DNA of 64,000 nt from Pohlia nutans (lineage: Eukaryota; Streptophyta; Bryopsida; Bryales; Mniaceae), in the NCBI GenBank assembly GCA_022496805.1, contig CM040097.1, positions 22,744,072-22,808,071 of the forward strand, in the 5' to 3' direction. This document shows, one piece after another, positions 35,901-46,958 of the stretch. Both the position numbers and the translations under genes were made by a program. The first letter of the stretch is position 1, and each line of letters opens with the position of its first letter. Under the pieces are notes generated by a model. The model was not told where the DNA came from. It did no database searches and worked only from the letters and a program-made list of their open reading frames with translations.

Positions 35901-38550
35901 ATGCAGATTGTGGAGCATTACAGTGCGCATGTTGCTGCCAAAGTCGAGATGACACTAGAGAAATTGCAACTGGTGGCAACAGCAGTAGTGGAGCCGAAGT
36001 ATAAGGTGCGCTGGCTGAAATGGTGGAATAGTCCATCATTTGTTTGATTGGACCTAAGGTTTCCAAAGTCTCCTGCAGGTGAGGACACTCTAAAGAAGTG
36101 GTTGGATCGTGCTGCGTTTTGGGCAGGGATAGAAGAGACCGCCAATCAAGAGCTAGTTGGTTATCTAGCTCTAGTTGGTGGTGTTGATAGTTCTAAAGTT
36201 GTTGATAGTTTCGAGGACTACATTGAGAACTGGCGGATTTGCCTTTGGGACAAGGCGTACAACACCTATTTTATGGGCCCTGACGCGTATGGAAAATCCA
36301 TGAAGTTTGAGAAAATCAAAGACGGTGACCTTGTTGTGAAACGACTCTGTCTAAGGTTAGTTATCCATTCTCACAAACGTGGGTAATGCGAGAAACTGAG
36401 TAATGCCAGTGACGCGAGGGCACTAACGCCAGCTCACGTGAGTAGTGATGTTTGGGTAATGATACAAGTAATACAATGCGACTAATGCGAGTAACTGGCA
36501 GTTTCGAAAGTATTGAGTTATGCGAGTAATGGGTGGGATTGCGAATGATGGGCACTGAGGGTACTACTTTGTTCATTGTGTAGGTACATGAAGCAAGTGC
36601 TCCTCAAGGCAGGTGCAATTCAAAAGTTACCACCGTGTGTACAAGGATGGTGCGATTCTTCCTCACCGACCTACATCTTCTCAAAGACGCAGAAGAGGAA
36701 CTTCAGCAGAGACCACCTCATGGAATGTTGCTAGTACATCGAATGCCCCAAGAGTTTTGTACCTGATTCCGAGGCTGAGCTCAAGAAATCATTGACTGCC
36801 ACGGTCGAGTTCTCTGATGAGGACGAAGATGAGGATGAGGATGCTGATGCTGATGAGACTGCAGCCGTGGATGCACAGAAGTCGAAGAAGAAGGCGCCAA
36901 CGAAGGAGAAGGCTACATCGTAGAAGAAGGCACCAACGAAGGGTGACAGCACTGTCACGGAAGTTGCATCGAAGAAAGTCACTACCAAGGGCAAGGCTGC
37001 ATCCACTGTTGCCTCCAAGACTGGAAGCAAGTCTGCTCCAGGAGACGACACGGTGATGACTGATGCCCACAGTGAGCCCCTTCCACTCACTCAGAGCCGG
37101 GTGAAGCAGCCGACTCCTCCTACTTTATCACAGCCTGCACCCACTGAGTCTAGTCCGCAAGCACTTGTCATCAACCACTCCGTTCTTGAGCAGCAAGGAT
37201 TATTTAAAAAGGTTCAAAATTTTGCTCTGTCATGCTCTCCTTCTCGTTCATGTAGCTTCCGTGGGGTGCCATCAGTGCTTGGACATGCAGACTTGGTGAT
37301 TGCAGACTTACCAGAGGGTCTACCGGTGCCAAATGTCTCGGTGCCATCATCCGTGGTGCCCACTTCGAATGTGAAGTCTGAAGCCTACTTGCAGGAGTCG
37401 TTCGAGTTTGCAGATGAGATTCTACATGATAGTGGGGCACTGCTGCTTTTCTTTCCATTTGACAATGGCGAGTTCCTTGAGGACATTGAGACCTTTTTTG
37501 ACTCTTTTGGATTTGCAATCTGCAAGGAGTGGATGGGGGTCAACTATTTGCCCATGAGTTCAGCAAGGGTTTCCAATACCACAACCAACAGATTCAATAT
37601 GCTTCTGCTCAAGCGGGTGTCTCGGCCCGAGGACTCAGTGTCTTGGAGTTCAACCTTTTCCATTCGTGATGTGCCAGAGTTGGTTGCCCATGGTGTAAAC
37701 GTTGGCCTCAACGACACATTGATCAATCACTGCACCAATCCTCTGATGGATGGTGTTCGTCCATGGCGAGGCCCAAGGGAGAAGGATGAATACTTTTTTT
37801 CTTGCCTTGTTATGGCTTTGACCACGGTTGGGGACATTGTCATTGATGTAGCAACTGGCACTGGTAAGAAATATTCTTCTTTGCTTTCCTTGCAAACTAT
37901 TGGCCTTTGCTTTTTTGTATGTTAATGTGTACTTATCTATTTATGGTGTGGTTCTTTTTAGGGAATTCCATCACTGCTTGCAAGAATACTGGTAGGCACG
38001 TTCTGGGCATGGAGAGTGACAAGAAGCTGTTCGAGGCTGTTCTAAAGCCCATGATTTCTCTTGCAAAGGCTCCACCAATTCCTTCTGCTCCTGTACTATC
38101 TGCAAAGAAGCCAAAGAAGGCTGCTGCAGTGAAGCGCCGTCGTGTGGAGGACCCTCAGTAAGTAAGTGCCGCTTACTCTTTCTTTTCATTTGTAGCTTCT
38201 ATTGTATTTTGATCTTTATGATATCACTTGTGTCTAAAATTTTCCTTGTGTTACTGCATTCTAGACTCTTTCCAAGTCCGGCTAAGAGTTGGAGACTTCC
38301 TTCATATGCAGAAGATGTTGCACAGTTGCAAGCATTGCAAGTATCTCCTCCTCTTCTATTAGATCCTCCCCCGAAGTATGACTCTTGTGTTTTAAAATAT
38401 TTAGATGTTGCTGCAGAGGTTGATTTTGATCTAAGTGTGTCTCAAACTCAACCCAGTGCTAGTGAATTTGAGGAAGGCTCAATGTCGCAATGCACCAGCA
38501 TGGTTAATAATGGTTTGATTTATGTGGATGATGAGGCGATTAGTGAGTAG
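32959..38550 (+). pseudogene. ParB-like / DNA-methyltransferase-like MULE gene, copy 2
   Basis: Best-preserved copy. Exon 1 (about 32959-34041) starts with a Gly/Ser-rich tail, then IPLCRMVYMP and the ParB-like signature FFVYDGNHRLMAW, and ends at a GTAAGC donor. Later exons cover 34149-34339, 34433-34578, about 35906-36356 (WWNS, WLDRAAFWAG), 36583-37864 and 37962-38160, with a last exon at about 38264-38550. Methyltransferase motifs: ADLPEG at the DPPYG position, then GDIVIDVATGTG, intron, NSITACKNTGRHVLGMESD for motif I and the following acidic residue (37.28-38.06 kb). The usual catalytic DPP is altered. Stops at 33655 (TGA), 36045 (TGA) and 36921 (TAG), and a frameshift near 36620, break the frame. 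The first TGA aligns with a sense codon in copy 1. It probably arose from a prokaryotic or phage-like ParB-methyltransferase fusion; the present function is unknown. Confidence 0.7.
34620..35905. repeat. Intron filled with GTGATGC minisatellite and GTCGG/CCGAC motifs
   Basis: Between two exons of copy 2 lies about 1.3 kb of degenerate GTGATGCGTGCGAG repeats. GGTCGGGTCCGACT or close variants occur at about 34756, 34932, 35195, 35450, 35708 and 35832. The same intron in copy 1 (about 15967-16038) is short, so the expansion is specific to this element. Confidence 0.8.
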
Positions 38551-39302
38551 ACCTCAATGATATTGTATTTCCCTACAGCTATATTATATCTATATTTTGC
38601 ATAGCCATTGTAATGGCTAGTTTTATGTTTATCATTTGTACTTTATACTCTTGGTTATATTCTTTGAGCTCATTGTTTTAGCTTACTAGCTTACTTATAT
38701 GGTGTTTGGTGTTGTTTGGGCAGTGAGTGTATTAGCAATTAGTGTAATAGTGTATCGTATGTATGTTTGGTGTAATCTCCTAATTTGTGTATACTCTTTA
38801 GTGGAATAATATTGTTTCAATTATGAGATTGTATAAGAGAATGTTAGAATTCAAAATAATCTGATATGAGAGAATGTTAGAATTCAAAATGAGATCTTCA
38901 TACGAACCTAAACATCCATCACTAGTACATTGACATCATCACTTTATTCCCTCTTAGACTAAATATTGTGAATTCATTCAATCCTAATTCACTCCTAAAC
39001 ATTCACTCCTAGACGTCAATCCATTCACTCCTAATTCAACCCTGGCTAGACAAATTATCGTATGTAACAAGCTTACATGAGTGATCCAAGTCCGTGAATG
39101 AATGTCCCAAAATTCTATATCTCACTGCTAAATTCTCCTAAATTCCACGGTTATACACGCCAATTCTCCTAAAAAATATTAATAAAAAAATGAAAAAATC
39201 CATGGTTATAGGAACCCTAACCCTAAAAATGACTGCGAAAATGTTTAAAGTCTGCTCTTTAATTTCTGCTCTCTGCTCTCCGCTCACATACGACCTTTCC
39301 CC
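38551..39302. other. 3' flank and right terminal region of the inner MULE
   Basis: AT-rich DNA containing a repeated phrase (GAGAGAATGTTAGAATTCAA, twice near 38840-38890) and a CTAACCCTAA patch at about 39217. The terminal repeat begins with CTGCTCTCTGCTCTCCGCTC at about 39267. No gene. Confidence 0.6.
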
Positions 39303-39462
39303 GGTAGGCGACTAGGGAAAATGGTCACGAGGAGTGACAAAATTACCCGTGGTTGAGACGTCTGCGAGTAGTCGACCCGTACTATTGTCGACTCGTCACT
39401 GGTTGGAGTCTTGGGTCATGATGGGGTAGGTGATTCCTGCAGGCATCCCTGAAAAGTCGAAG

Positions 39463-41706
39463 CTAGGGGATTGCTGAAGAGAATGTGGTGGGTGAGTCGA
39501 CTCGAGTGTCAACTGCTGTTGGTGTGCTTGCTGCTATTGTTTGGTCGGGTGCTGGGTGCTGCTTGCCTTGCTGCTGTGGTGGAGGCTGTCGCTCCTCTTC
39601 GGTGGTTGGATGCTGCTGTGCTGGTGGTTGTTGCTGCTCCGCTTCTTGTGGGTCGGCTGGTGGTGCCTGCTGTTCCTCTTGCTGCTGGTCTCTGTCCTCG
39701 TCTTCGTTGGTCGACTCACTATTGTCCGCGTCCTCGTCTTCACTCAACTTGACATTGGTAGTCACTACCTCGTCGTCGTCAGTCGACTGGTTCTCCCAGA
39801 GTGAATGGTCGGGTTCGTGGTGGCTCTTATCTTCGTCTTCTTCTTCGTCGACAGGTGGAATCTTCAAGTCGGGGTGGTCGAGCTGTAGTTGGTCGAGGGG
39901 AGGAGAAACTTAGGGAAATGGCGGTGAAGCAAGAGGGGGAAGAAGGGGCGCGGCCATAGTACTAAATACTTGCCCTATTGGCCTTGCATTCAAAACTGAT
40001 GTGACAGGTGAGGTCGGCATCCATAAGTGTGGCGGCTGGTCTAGGGTTTGACCAGTCAGGTTGACCAGTTGAGTCGACCAGTCGAATCGACCGACTAGGG
40101 CTACAGCTACAGAGGGCGGCGCCCATAAATATGGCGGCTGGTCTAGGGTTTGACCAGTCGGGTTGACTAATGGAGACGACCAGTCGAGTCGAGCAACTGT
40201 GGCTACGGCTACAGATGTCGGTGTCCTTAAATATGGCGGCTGGTCTAGGGTTTGACCAGTCGAGTAGACCAGACGAGTCGACCAGTCGAGTCGACCGACA
40301 GTGGCTATGGCTACAGCAGTTGGCTTGTGTCGGCTGGGCTCATCTTCATTCTGTACTAGCATTGACTTGATGTCAGATTTACTAGTGGGTGGGCTTGACA
40401 AATCCGTGGGGAAGCTATCGTGTAGGACTCGGTAGGGTTTAAGTTTGTTGACATTGACTACTACCGGGTCGGGGTCGAAGTGTTGGAGACTGACTAGGAA
40501 GACAGTGTTGTTGGGGAGGGCGTACTGTACTCGATACGGGCCGAACCATTTGCTACGGAGTTTACCGGCATGGACATTTGTACCTTTCGGGTGCCATAGG
40601 ACGTAGTCGCCTACGTTGTACAGAGTCGACTGGCCCTGGGTCTGGACCCACTGTGCTCGGTTCCACTGCTTTTCGCCATGCTGGATGGCAGCTGCTAGTC
40701 GACTCTCATCCAATTTTTCCAGGTCGGATACGAGGGCTGCTAGTACTCGCCTGGGTGTGAAGTCGGTAGTCGCTCTCGACCGTTGAGTCGGGATGATGTA
40801 CTCGGTAGGCATCAATGGTGTCAGACCATAGACCAATTAGAATGGGGTGTGACTAGTGATGACCTTGTATGCCGTCCGGTACGCAAAGAGGACTGTATGT
40901 AGCTGTAAGTCCCAATCGGTTCGATTCTCGTTGACTAGCTTCTGCAGCATCCGGACTATGATCTTGTTGGTCGACTCTGCCTGGCCGTTACCTTGTGGGT
41001 AGTAGGTTGTGGAGGTCGTATGTCGAAGTAAAAAATGTTCGGTGAGGGTGTGGACCGTGCTATTGATAAAGTGAGCACCTTGGTCGCTTACTAAGTGAAG
41101 TGGACAACCAAATCGGGTAAGGATTGCCTCGTACAGGAACTGTGCAGTTTCCCTGGCGGTGTTTCCTCGGAGAGCTCGAGCCTCGACCTATTTGGTGGCA
41201 TAGTCGGTAGCCACCAGAATGTATCGACAGGCTGTATGTCGGGTCTTCTTGATGGGGCCGATGAAGTCGAGTCCCCATTTCATGAAGGGTTCCGCCGGTA
41301 GTTGGGTGACGAGCTTGGAGGAGACGGTCTTGGGTAAGCCGCCTGTCATCTGGCATTCATGACACGACTGGCAGTACCGCACAGCGTCTTGGTGTAGAGT
41401 CGGCCACCAGTAGCCTGCGTCTAGTATTTTTCGTATAGTGATGTCATGAGAAAAATGTCCTCCAGCGTTGCCTTTGTGTAATTCTTGGAGGATTGTTGTA
41501 GGCTGACTGCCGGTTAGGACTTGTCGGAGCTGGTGGTCCTTACCGAGTCGGTACAGTCGGCCGTCGAGTACTTGGTACGGGATGGCTTTGTGAGCTATTC
41601 GCTTGCGAGCTTCCTTCGTCATGTAGGCTGGAAAGGTCCCGGTAGTCAAGTAGTCGACTATCGGGTGTAGCCAGTCGGGTTCGGTGGAAAAGAGCTGCGC
41701 GTTCAT
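39463..41706 (-). pseudogene. Ty3/gypsy integrase with repeat-rich acidic C-terminus
   Basis: Inserts the retroelement cDNA. Read on the minus strand: an HHCC zinc-binding module (H at HKGNAGGH, CQSCHEC), then the DDE core with the first Asp in WGLDFIGP, second in LVSDQGAHF and Glu in NGQAE. A GPY-like module follows (KWFGPYRVQY ... NKLKPY), then three tandem copies of a roughly 35-residue unit containing (S/T)GQTLDQPP. The end is a long Gln/Pro/Asp/Glu-rich tail with DEEEDED. In-frame stops: TAG at 41188, where the conserved sequence has Trp (YATK-W), TAA at 40837 where TPFQLVYG is usual, and TAA at 39910. The C-terminal repeats and acidic tail are not a standard chromodomain. Confidence 0.85.
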
Positions 41707-43114
41707 TTCTTGATAGTGCGTCGGCTACTCCATGCGTTTTCCCTGGTTTATAAACCACAGTGAAGTCGAATTCAAGAAAAAGTAGTAGCCAGCGTGCCAG
41801 TCGACCCGATACCTGGGGTTTGTTGATCAAGTACTGGAGCGCTAGGTGGTCGACATAGAAGACAAATTTATTACCGAGGAGGTAATGACGGAATTTGTTG
41901 ATGGCGTACACCATTGCAAGGGCTTCCTTCTCGGTTGTTGTATAGTTCTTCTCTGCTTTGTTGAGTAGTCGGGAAACGTAGGCTATCGGTTGGTCGATGT
42001 TGCCGGTCGGGTTCTGTGCTAGCATCGCTCCGACTGCTATGTCGGATGCGTCTGTGTGTATGTGGAAGTCGAGGGACCAGTCGACTCCGATCAGGATTGG
42101 TGCAGTCTGGTATCGATCCTTGATAGTCTGGTATGCTGTCGCACAAGCCGGCGTCCAGTCGAACGGTTCGCCTTTCCTGGTCAGCTTGGTGATGGGCTCC
42201 ATGATGGCAGCATAATTTTTTATGAAGCATCGGTTGAACTGGGCTAGTCCGTTGAACGTCTGAATGGCTTTGACGTCCTTTGGTGGTGGCATGTCGACTA
42301 GGGCCTGGATCTTCTTTGGATCCGGAAACTTGCCTTCCCGCCCTACAATGTAGCCCAAAATTACACCAGAAGGGACATAGAAGATACACTTTTCTGGGTT
42401 GAGGTTTACCCCGTACTGTCGACATCGGTCGAAGACTAGTCTGAGTTTCGGTATGTGGGAGTCGATGTCGCTGTAGACACTGAAATCGTCTAGGAATAGC
42501 TTCATGAAGTCGCCCAGGTACTCTTTGAAGATCTGGTTGACGATGCGCTGGTAGGTAGGCGGGGCGTTCTTCAATCCAAACGGCATCACGACCCATACGT
42601 ACGCGCCCCACTTGGTGATGAAAGCTGTTTTCGGGCGGTCGGTCGGGTCGATCAGTACCTGGTGGTAGCCTTAGAAGCAGTCGATGAACGAGTAGGCTTC
42701 ATAGCCTATGACTGCGTCGAGTACCTCGTCTGTGAACGGGAGGGGGTACGGGTCTTTCTTGGTTGCCGCATTAAGTCGACGAAAATCCACGCATATCCGT
42801 AGTTTCCCATTCTTTTTGGGAACCACGACTATTGGGGATAGCCATGTAGCCTGGTCGACTGGCGCAATGAACCCTGCCTTTAGAAGCCGCTCCAAGTCGT
42901 CCTTCACGGCTTGTGCATAGTTCGGGTTCATGCGGTAGCGTGCCTGGTGACTAGGCCAGATGGTCGGGTCGAGCTCGATCCGATGAGTCGCTATATGTTC
43001 TGGTATGCCTCGCAGATCTTCGTAAGAGAAGGCAAAGATGTCTATGAACTCCTTGAACAGGGATTCGGCACTGGCTCTGAGACTAGGGCTCAGATTCGCG
43101 TTCAGCTTCAACAT
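41540..43114 (-). pseudogene. Ty3/gypsy reverse transcriptase-RNase H
   Basis: Copies element RNA to DNA. Motifs in order: LSPIVVVPKKNGKLRICVDF, then DPYPLPF, MPFGLKNAPPTYQ, the catalytic LFLDDFSVY, and LGYIVG. The RNase H domain has TDASDIAVGA, EKEALA and FYVDHLALQYL, and the stretch ends in KTHGVADALSR. A TAA at 42671 interrupts the conserved F-x-GYHQ motif, where related elements have Ser or Gln. A one-base insertion in an A run near 41702 shifts the frame between RNase H and the integrase region. Otherwise it is well preserved. Confidence 0.93.
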
Positions 43115-43174
43115 CTTGGGGTCGGTAGAGGTACCGACGTTAATATGGTCGAGTCGATCCTCCTCATTGTGATT

Positions 43175-44296
43175 CTAATGGGCAATGTCCATGAATCTCA
43201 ACTTGTCTTGTATTGGTGTCTCGTCCACCAACATTGTTCCTGGTGTATGCTGAATACCCTGGTGTCTAGTGGTACTGGCCGTCGTAGTCGATTCTGTCCT
43301 AGTCTGGTCGACTGTCGACTCTGTCCTAGTCTGGTCGACTGACGACTCTGTCCTAGTCTGGTCGACTTTTGACTCGGTAGCTAGGAGGTTCCAATCGATT
43401 GTGCCCACTGTGTGGAGGGTCGGGTCGGAGGCCATCAAGATTTCCTCCTCCTCATCGGTGATGCCTTCCGCGAAGTTATAACATACTAGCGCATGTGGTG
43501 TAACCGCTTCGTATCCTAACTGTCGATTAATCTTGACGGTCTTGACGGTGCCGTTGCCCATGATCTGCACCTCATTGTTGCCCCAGTCGTGTATGACTTT
43601 GGCGTGTCGAAGCCAGGGTCGACCGAGTAACAACCGGTAGTCTGACTTGACTGTCGAGCAGTTGATGACTATAAGAGTGACTATGTAGGGGATGCCATGA
43701 ATATGAATTTTGACATCCCTTATCAATCCTTTGGGCCGCGCTATGGTGCCATTTGCCATCTTGAGGTTGAATGGTGCAAGTGAGGGCTTGGATAGTCCTA
43801 GGCGTCGGCGTTCGTCTTCGGTGATCACATTGATGCCGGATCCACCATCAATTAGAACGTCTTCTACCATATTTTTGCCGACTGAGACTGTGATGACTAG
43901 CATGTGTTTGTCGATGACTGCTGCAGCGGCGATCATCACCTCCTCTGTAGTCGAGTGGGGTGACTCTGGAGTCGACCATGGGTCAGGATGAGTTAGTCGA
44001 TCCCGAACAAGTGTGGTGAGGGTTGGTGATAACTGTAGTAAGTCGCGGATGGACACCTGCAATTTGCAGTCTTGTAGTTGATCGAGGATCTGCTGCTGGA
44101 CGGCGCCAAATGCAATGCTGCCCTGGTCGACTGTGGCCCGAGTCGGTTGGTCTGGGTCGTCTCGAGGGGTGATCGTTTGTTGCGGTAATGCATCCGCGTC
44201 CCAGTCGAGTGAAGGCGAGTCCTCAGTCGACTTTGGGTCTTTAGTGGAAGTCGGTGTTTCCAACTCGGCTTGGAGTTGACGAACTTCCTGCATCAT
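43175..44296 (-). pseudogene. Ty3/gypsy protease region
   Basis: Contains the retropepsin-type motif VLIDGGSGINVI (about 43.83-43.86 kb), the DGGS form used by many plant Ty3/gypsy elements in place of DTGA. LLGRPWL follows downstream. The C-terminal part has three tandem VDQTRTES(S/T) repeats before a TAG at 43175 that separates it, in the same frame, from reverse transcriptase. It is separated in frame from gag by TAG at 44324. Either TAG could in principle be a read-through signal, but the same element has stops at residues that must be sense. Confidence 0.8.
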
Positions 44297-44323
44297 TTGA
44301 TCACGTAGTAGTTCTTGGGCAGT

Positions 44324-46660
44324 CTAGTCGGTCGTCTCCGTGGTCTCGTCAGGAGTCGACTGCTCAGGGGTCGACTGGCTTCTGGTAATCGCTGCGACCG
44401 TCAGGACACCAACTGTAGTGTTCGGTAGTTCTTCAATGACTACTGACGATGTGTTGGGCTTGTTTTCGATCTGCTGATTAAGGAATTTGACGACCTTCGG
44501 ATCCTTCAGTAGGGGATACATAAATGTTGGATGGTCCAAGGTCTTGCAAAGATAACAAGGGAATATCCGTCGTGGTGTGCTATCCCGGGGCGGTCGACCC
44601 CTTGATTCGGAGGTAGTCGATACTGGTGTGGCTGCTGCTACCGGGACTGTCGTATTAGCCGCTGCACGCCTTTTTCCAATCTCGCTCTCTGGATTGAGCC
44701 AACAATCGCGTTCGAGATGGCCTGACTTTTTGCATCGGTTGCAAAATGCTCGTTTGGTAGTCTCGGCCCGCTCGGTAGAGGTCGGGTCGGGTTCCTTAGG
44801 TAGTCCGCTTTCTACTAGCTTAGCCGATTTCTTGGCCTGGGCTAGTGTCGATCTCGGTAGTCCGACTATGGCTACCTGTAGATACTTCAACAGACCAGCT
44901 TGGAAATTGCGTAGTAGGAAATTATCAGCCGGAAGGACCTCAAACTGGCTGGCTAGTTTCATCATCCGTTCGTAGTAATCGTCAACCGACTCTTTGGCAT
45001 CTTGTTTCATACTGCGGAAACGTAGGTAAGTCTGGTCGTCATTGTCGATATCCTGGTAGCGGTGTTTGAAGGCATCGAGAATGCCGTGTAAGTCTTGGTG
45101 TGGGTAGGACGTTCGTTGAGTCGAGAACCAATTATAGTTAGCCGCGTCGACTAGCAAATTTCCAAATAAGGCTATAGTAATAGCCGTATCAGTTTCACCA
45201 TTCAAAGTGAGGGCATTGAGAAATCGATGGACATGAGTAATGGCACACTTACCTTCCTTGTAGGTGGGCATTGCTACCGGTTTCCTAGCAGTCGTCCGAG
45301 TCGGGAGTGTAGCTGCTGGTAGGAAGGCTGCTGCTGAATCTGGACTGCAGGTACCGAATAGTCTATCGACCGAGGGTTGTATAGTGCACACTGTTCGAGA
45401 AGGTGACCATAGGAACCACAAGATGCACACATAGGTATGGTGGGTTGATACTGGTTGACAGTCGGTAGGACTGATGGCTGGGAAGCTATCGGTCGACTAT
45501 AAGGGTTCTGTGGTAGAGGCGTGGTATATGCTTGTGAAAGCGATGGTTGGTTGATAGGCTGAATCATAGGAATGCCTATTGCGGGTTGGTTTTGGTAACT
45601 AGGTGGTAGGCTAGTCCGAGGGGTCGACACTCTGGGAGTGGTGGTTTGAGCTACCCTCGACTGATCTAGGTATAGAATATTTGGCTCATGAGTATGAGTG
45701 CGAATATTCGGGAGAGTGGGTCGAGTTACAACCTGGTCGACTCGTTGGTTAGATTGATAGATCTGTCTGATCCTATCGACTAGGTCAGTCTCGAAGTCGT
45801 CTGGGCCAATCGGATACTGGTTGGCGGTTCTAGGTGTCCCGGGTCAACTATTCATTTGACTAGGAGAACTGGGTTTTCTGGTGAAATGTAGTCGACTGGT
45901 CTAGTCGACCTGGTTGAGATTCTGAGTGTAGTTATTCAGACGTAGGGTTTTGGCTTGATAAGAGACCGGCAAGGCGGGAGTCTAATTCGTCCCTACTACG
46001 ACGTAGTTGATTTATCTCTAACTGTCGTTGATGCGAAATGATGGGAGGGTCGGTAGTGTACCTTACTAGTCGTTGATACGCACTGGAAGGTCGTTCCGGT
46101 AAGTCGAGTGGGTCGTCGGGGACCCTTCGTGGAGAAGACGGGTTGGACATCGTCTGGAACGCCACCGTCGGGCGGGTAAATTGATGAGCCGTGGTATACG
46201 TGGTCGGTAGTATTGCCAGGGGTCGGGTCGGGAGAGTTGGGATGCCTCGTCCCATCGGTACAGAAGTTTCGTGAAAAATGGTACCTTCCGGGGTGTCCAT
46301 CATTCCTTGTGTGAACTCCATGTAGTGTTGTAAGGACGGGTCGGTAGAGGTCAATGCTGCGACTTGCCGTTGAATCTCGTATGTCGGTCGGAGATCCATT
46401 CCCGTGGTAGTATCGTGTACTACTGTCGGTGGGATGGTCTCCGACTGTAAGTTTCGCCACTCTCTGTGAAAACGGGGGTTAGAGAGCTGGTCGGTAGTTA
46501 CTTCTAGTGGTAAGGGAGAACCGGTAGCTCGTGTACGCGGTCCTTCTCTACTGGTGACGCGGCAGTTATCCGATCTAGATCTGGATCTACTAGGTAGGTC
46601 GGGCTCTGAGATCTGTTTGGCTAGTCTTTTGTGCTGGCCTAGTCGGTTGCTCTTTGGCAC
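44324..46660 (-). pseudogene. Ty3/gypsy gag
   Basis: Structural capsid/nucleocapsid protein. The N-terminal Arg/Ser/Pro-rich frame (46660-45932) shifts to a frame with a CCHC knuckle, CASCGSYGHLLEQC (about 45.42 kb). It shifts again to the capsid-like domain (45.24-44.8 kb, with FLNALTLNGETDTAITIALF and LRFRSMKQDAKESVDDYYE) and a second knuckle, CNRCKKSGHLERDC (about 44.73 kb). A third, incomplete knuckle (CYLCKTLDH) has lost its last Cys. At least two frameshifts and several stops are present. The ATG at 46660 is the first long frame after the 5' LTR. Confidence 0.8.
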
Positions 46661-46939
46661 CGTAAGCCTTGTTCACAGACTGTTCTTACAGATTCCTGGT
46701 CAGTAGCATTATTGACTGTTGACTACCCTGGTCGACTGTCACACACAATGATCTCCGAGGCTCTTTACGGCTACTCGGGCTCTGGATTTTTCTCAAGACA
46801 TATGATGTTAGTGTAGGAAGCAGATGGCTGTTGTTTCCCAGGGACGTATAGCGCCTAGCGATAGTCAACAGGATCGACTAGGATCTAGATCTGGATCTGG
46901 ATCTGACTAGCCCAACAAAAAGACTGGTGTCTGAGCTGA

Positions 46940-46958
46940 ACTTTGCATGGTCGCCAAA
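46940..46958 (-). other. Possible primer-binding site
   Basis: Reading inward from the 5' LTR on the minus strand, the sequence is TT then TGGCGACCATGCAAAG. TGG shortly after the LTR is typical, but this is not the initiator-Met site (TGGTATCAGAGC) common in plant elements. The matching tRNA is not identified here. Confidence 0.45.

Larger units (their letters stand above)
26302..39302. mobile_element. Inner MULE carrying transposase and ParB-methyltransferase gene
   Basis: Ends GGACGAGGATACTATGCGAG (left) and, reverse-complemented, GGGGAAAGGTCGTATGTGAG (right), followed by AGAGCAGAGAGCAG repeats. The direct repeat GTAGGCGAC flanks both sides (26293-26301 and 39304-39312), and the retrotransposon reads through when the 13 kb is removed. 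A CCTATGACCGTGG block at 26516 and CCATGGTTATAGG at 39201 form an inner pair. It carries the transposase on the minus strand (26.8-30.0 kb) and the methyltransferase-like gene on the plus strand (33.0-38.5 kb), starting from a shared middle region. It is younger than the LTR element it interrupts. Confidence 0.9.

Noticed and set aside
39463..44326. Alternative genetic code with TAG/TAA read as Gln
   Set aside because: One TAG sits at an invariant Trp of integrase, TGA stops also occur in frame, and the host gene and gag ends use ordinary stops; mutation explains all cases.
44324..44326. Programmed read-through of a gag-pol TAG
   Set aside because: Several other stops and frameshifts in the same element are clearly damage, so this one cannot be singled out.
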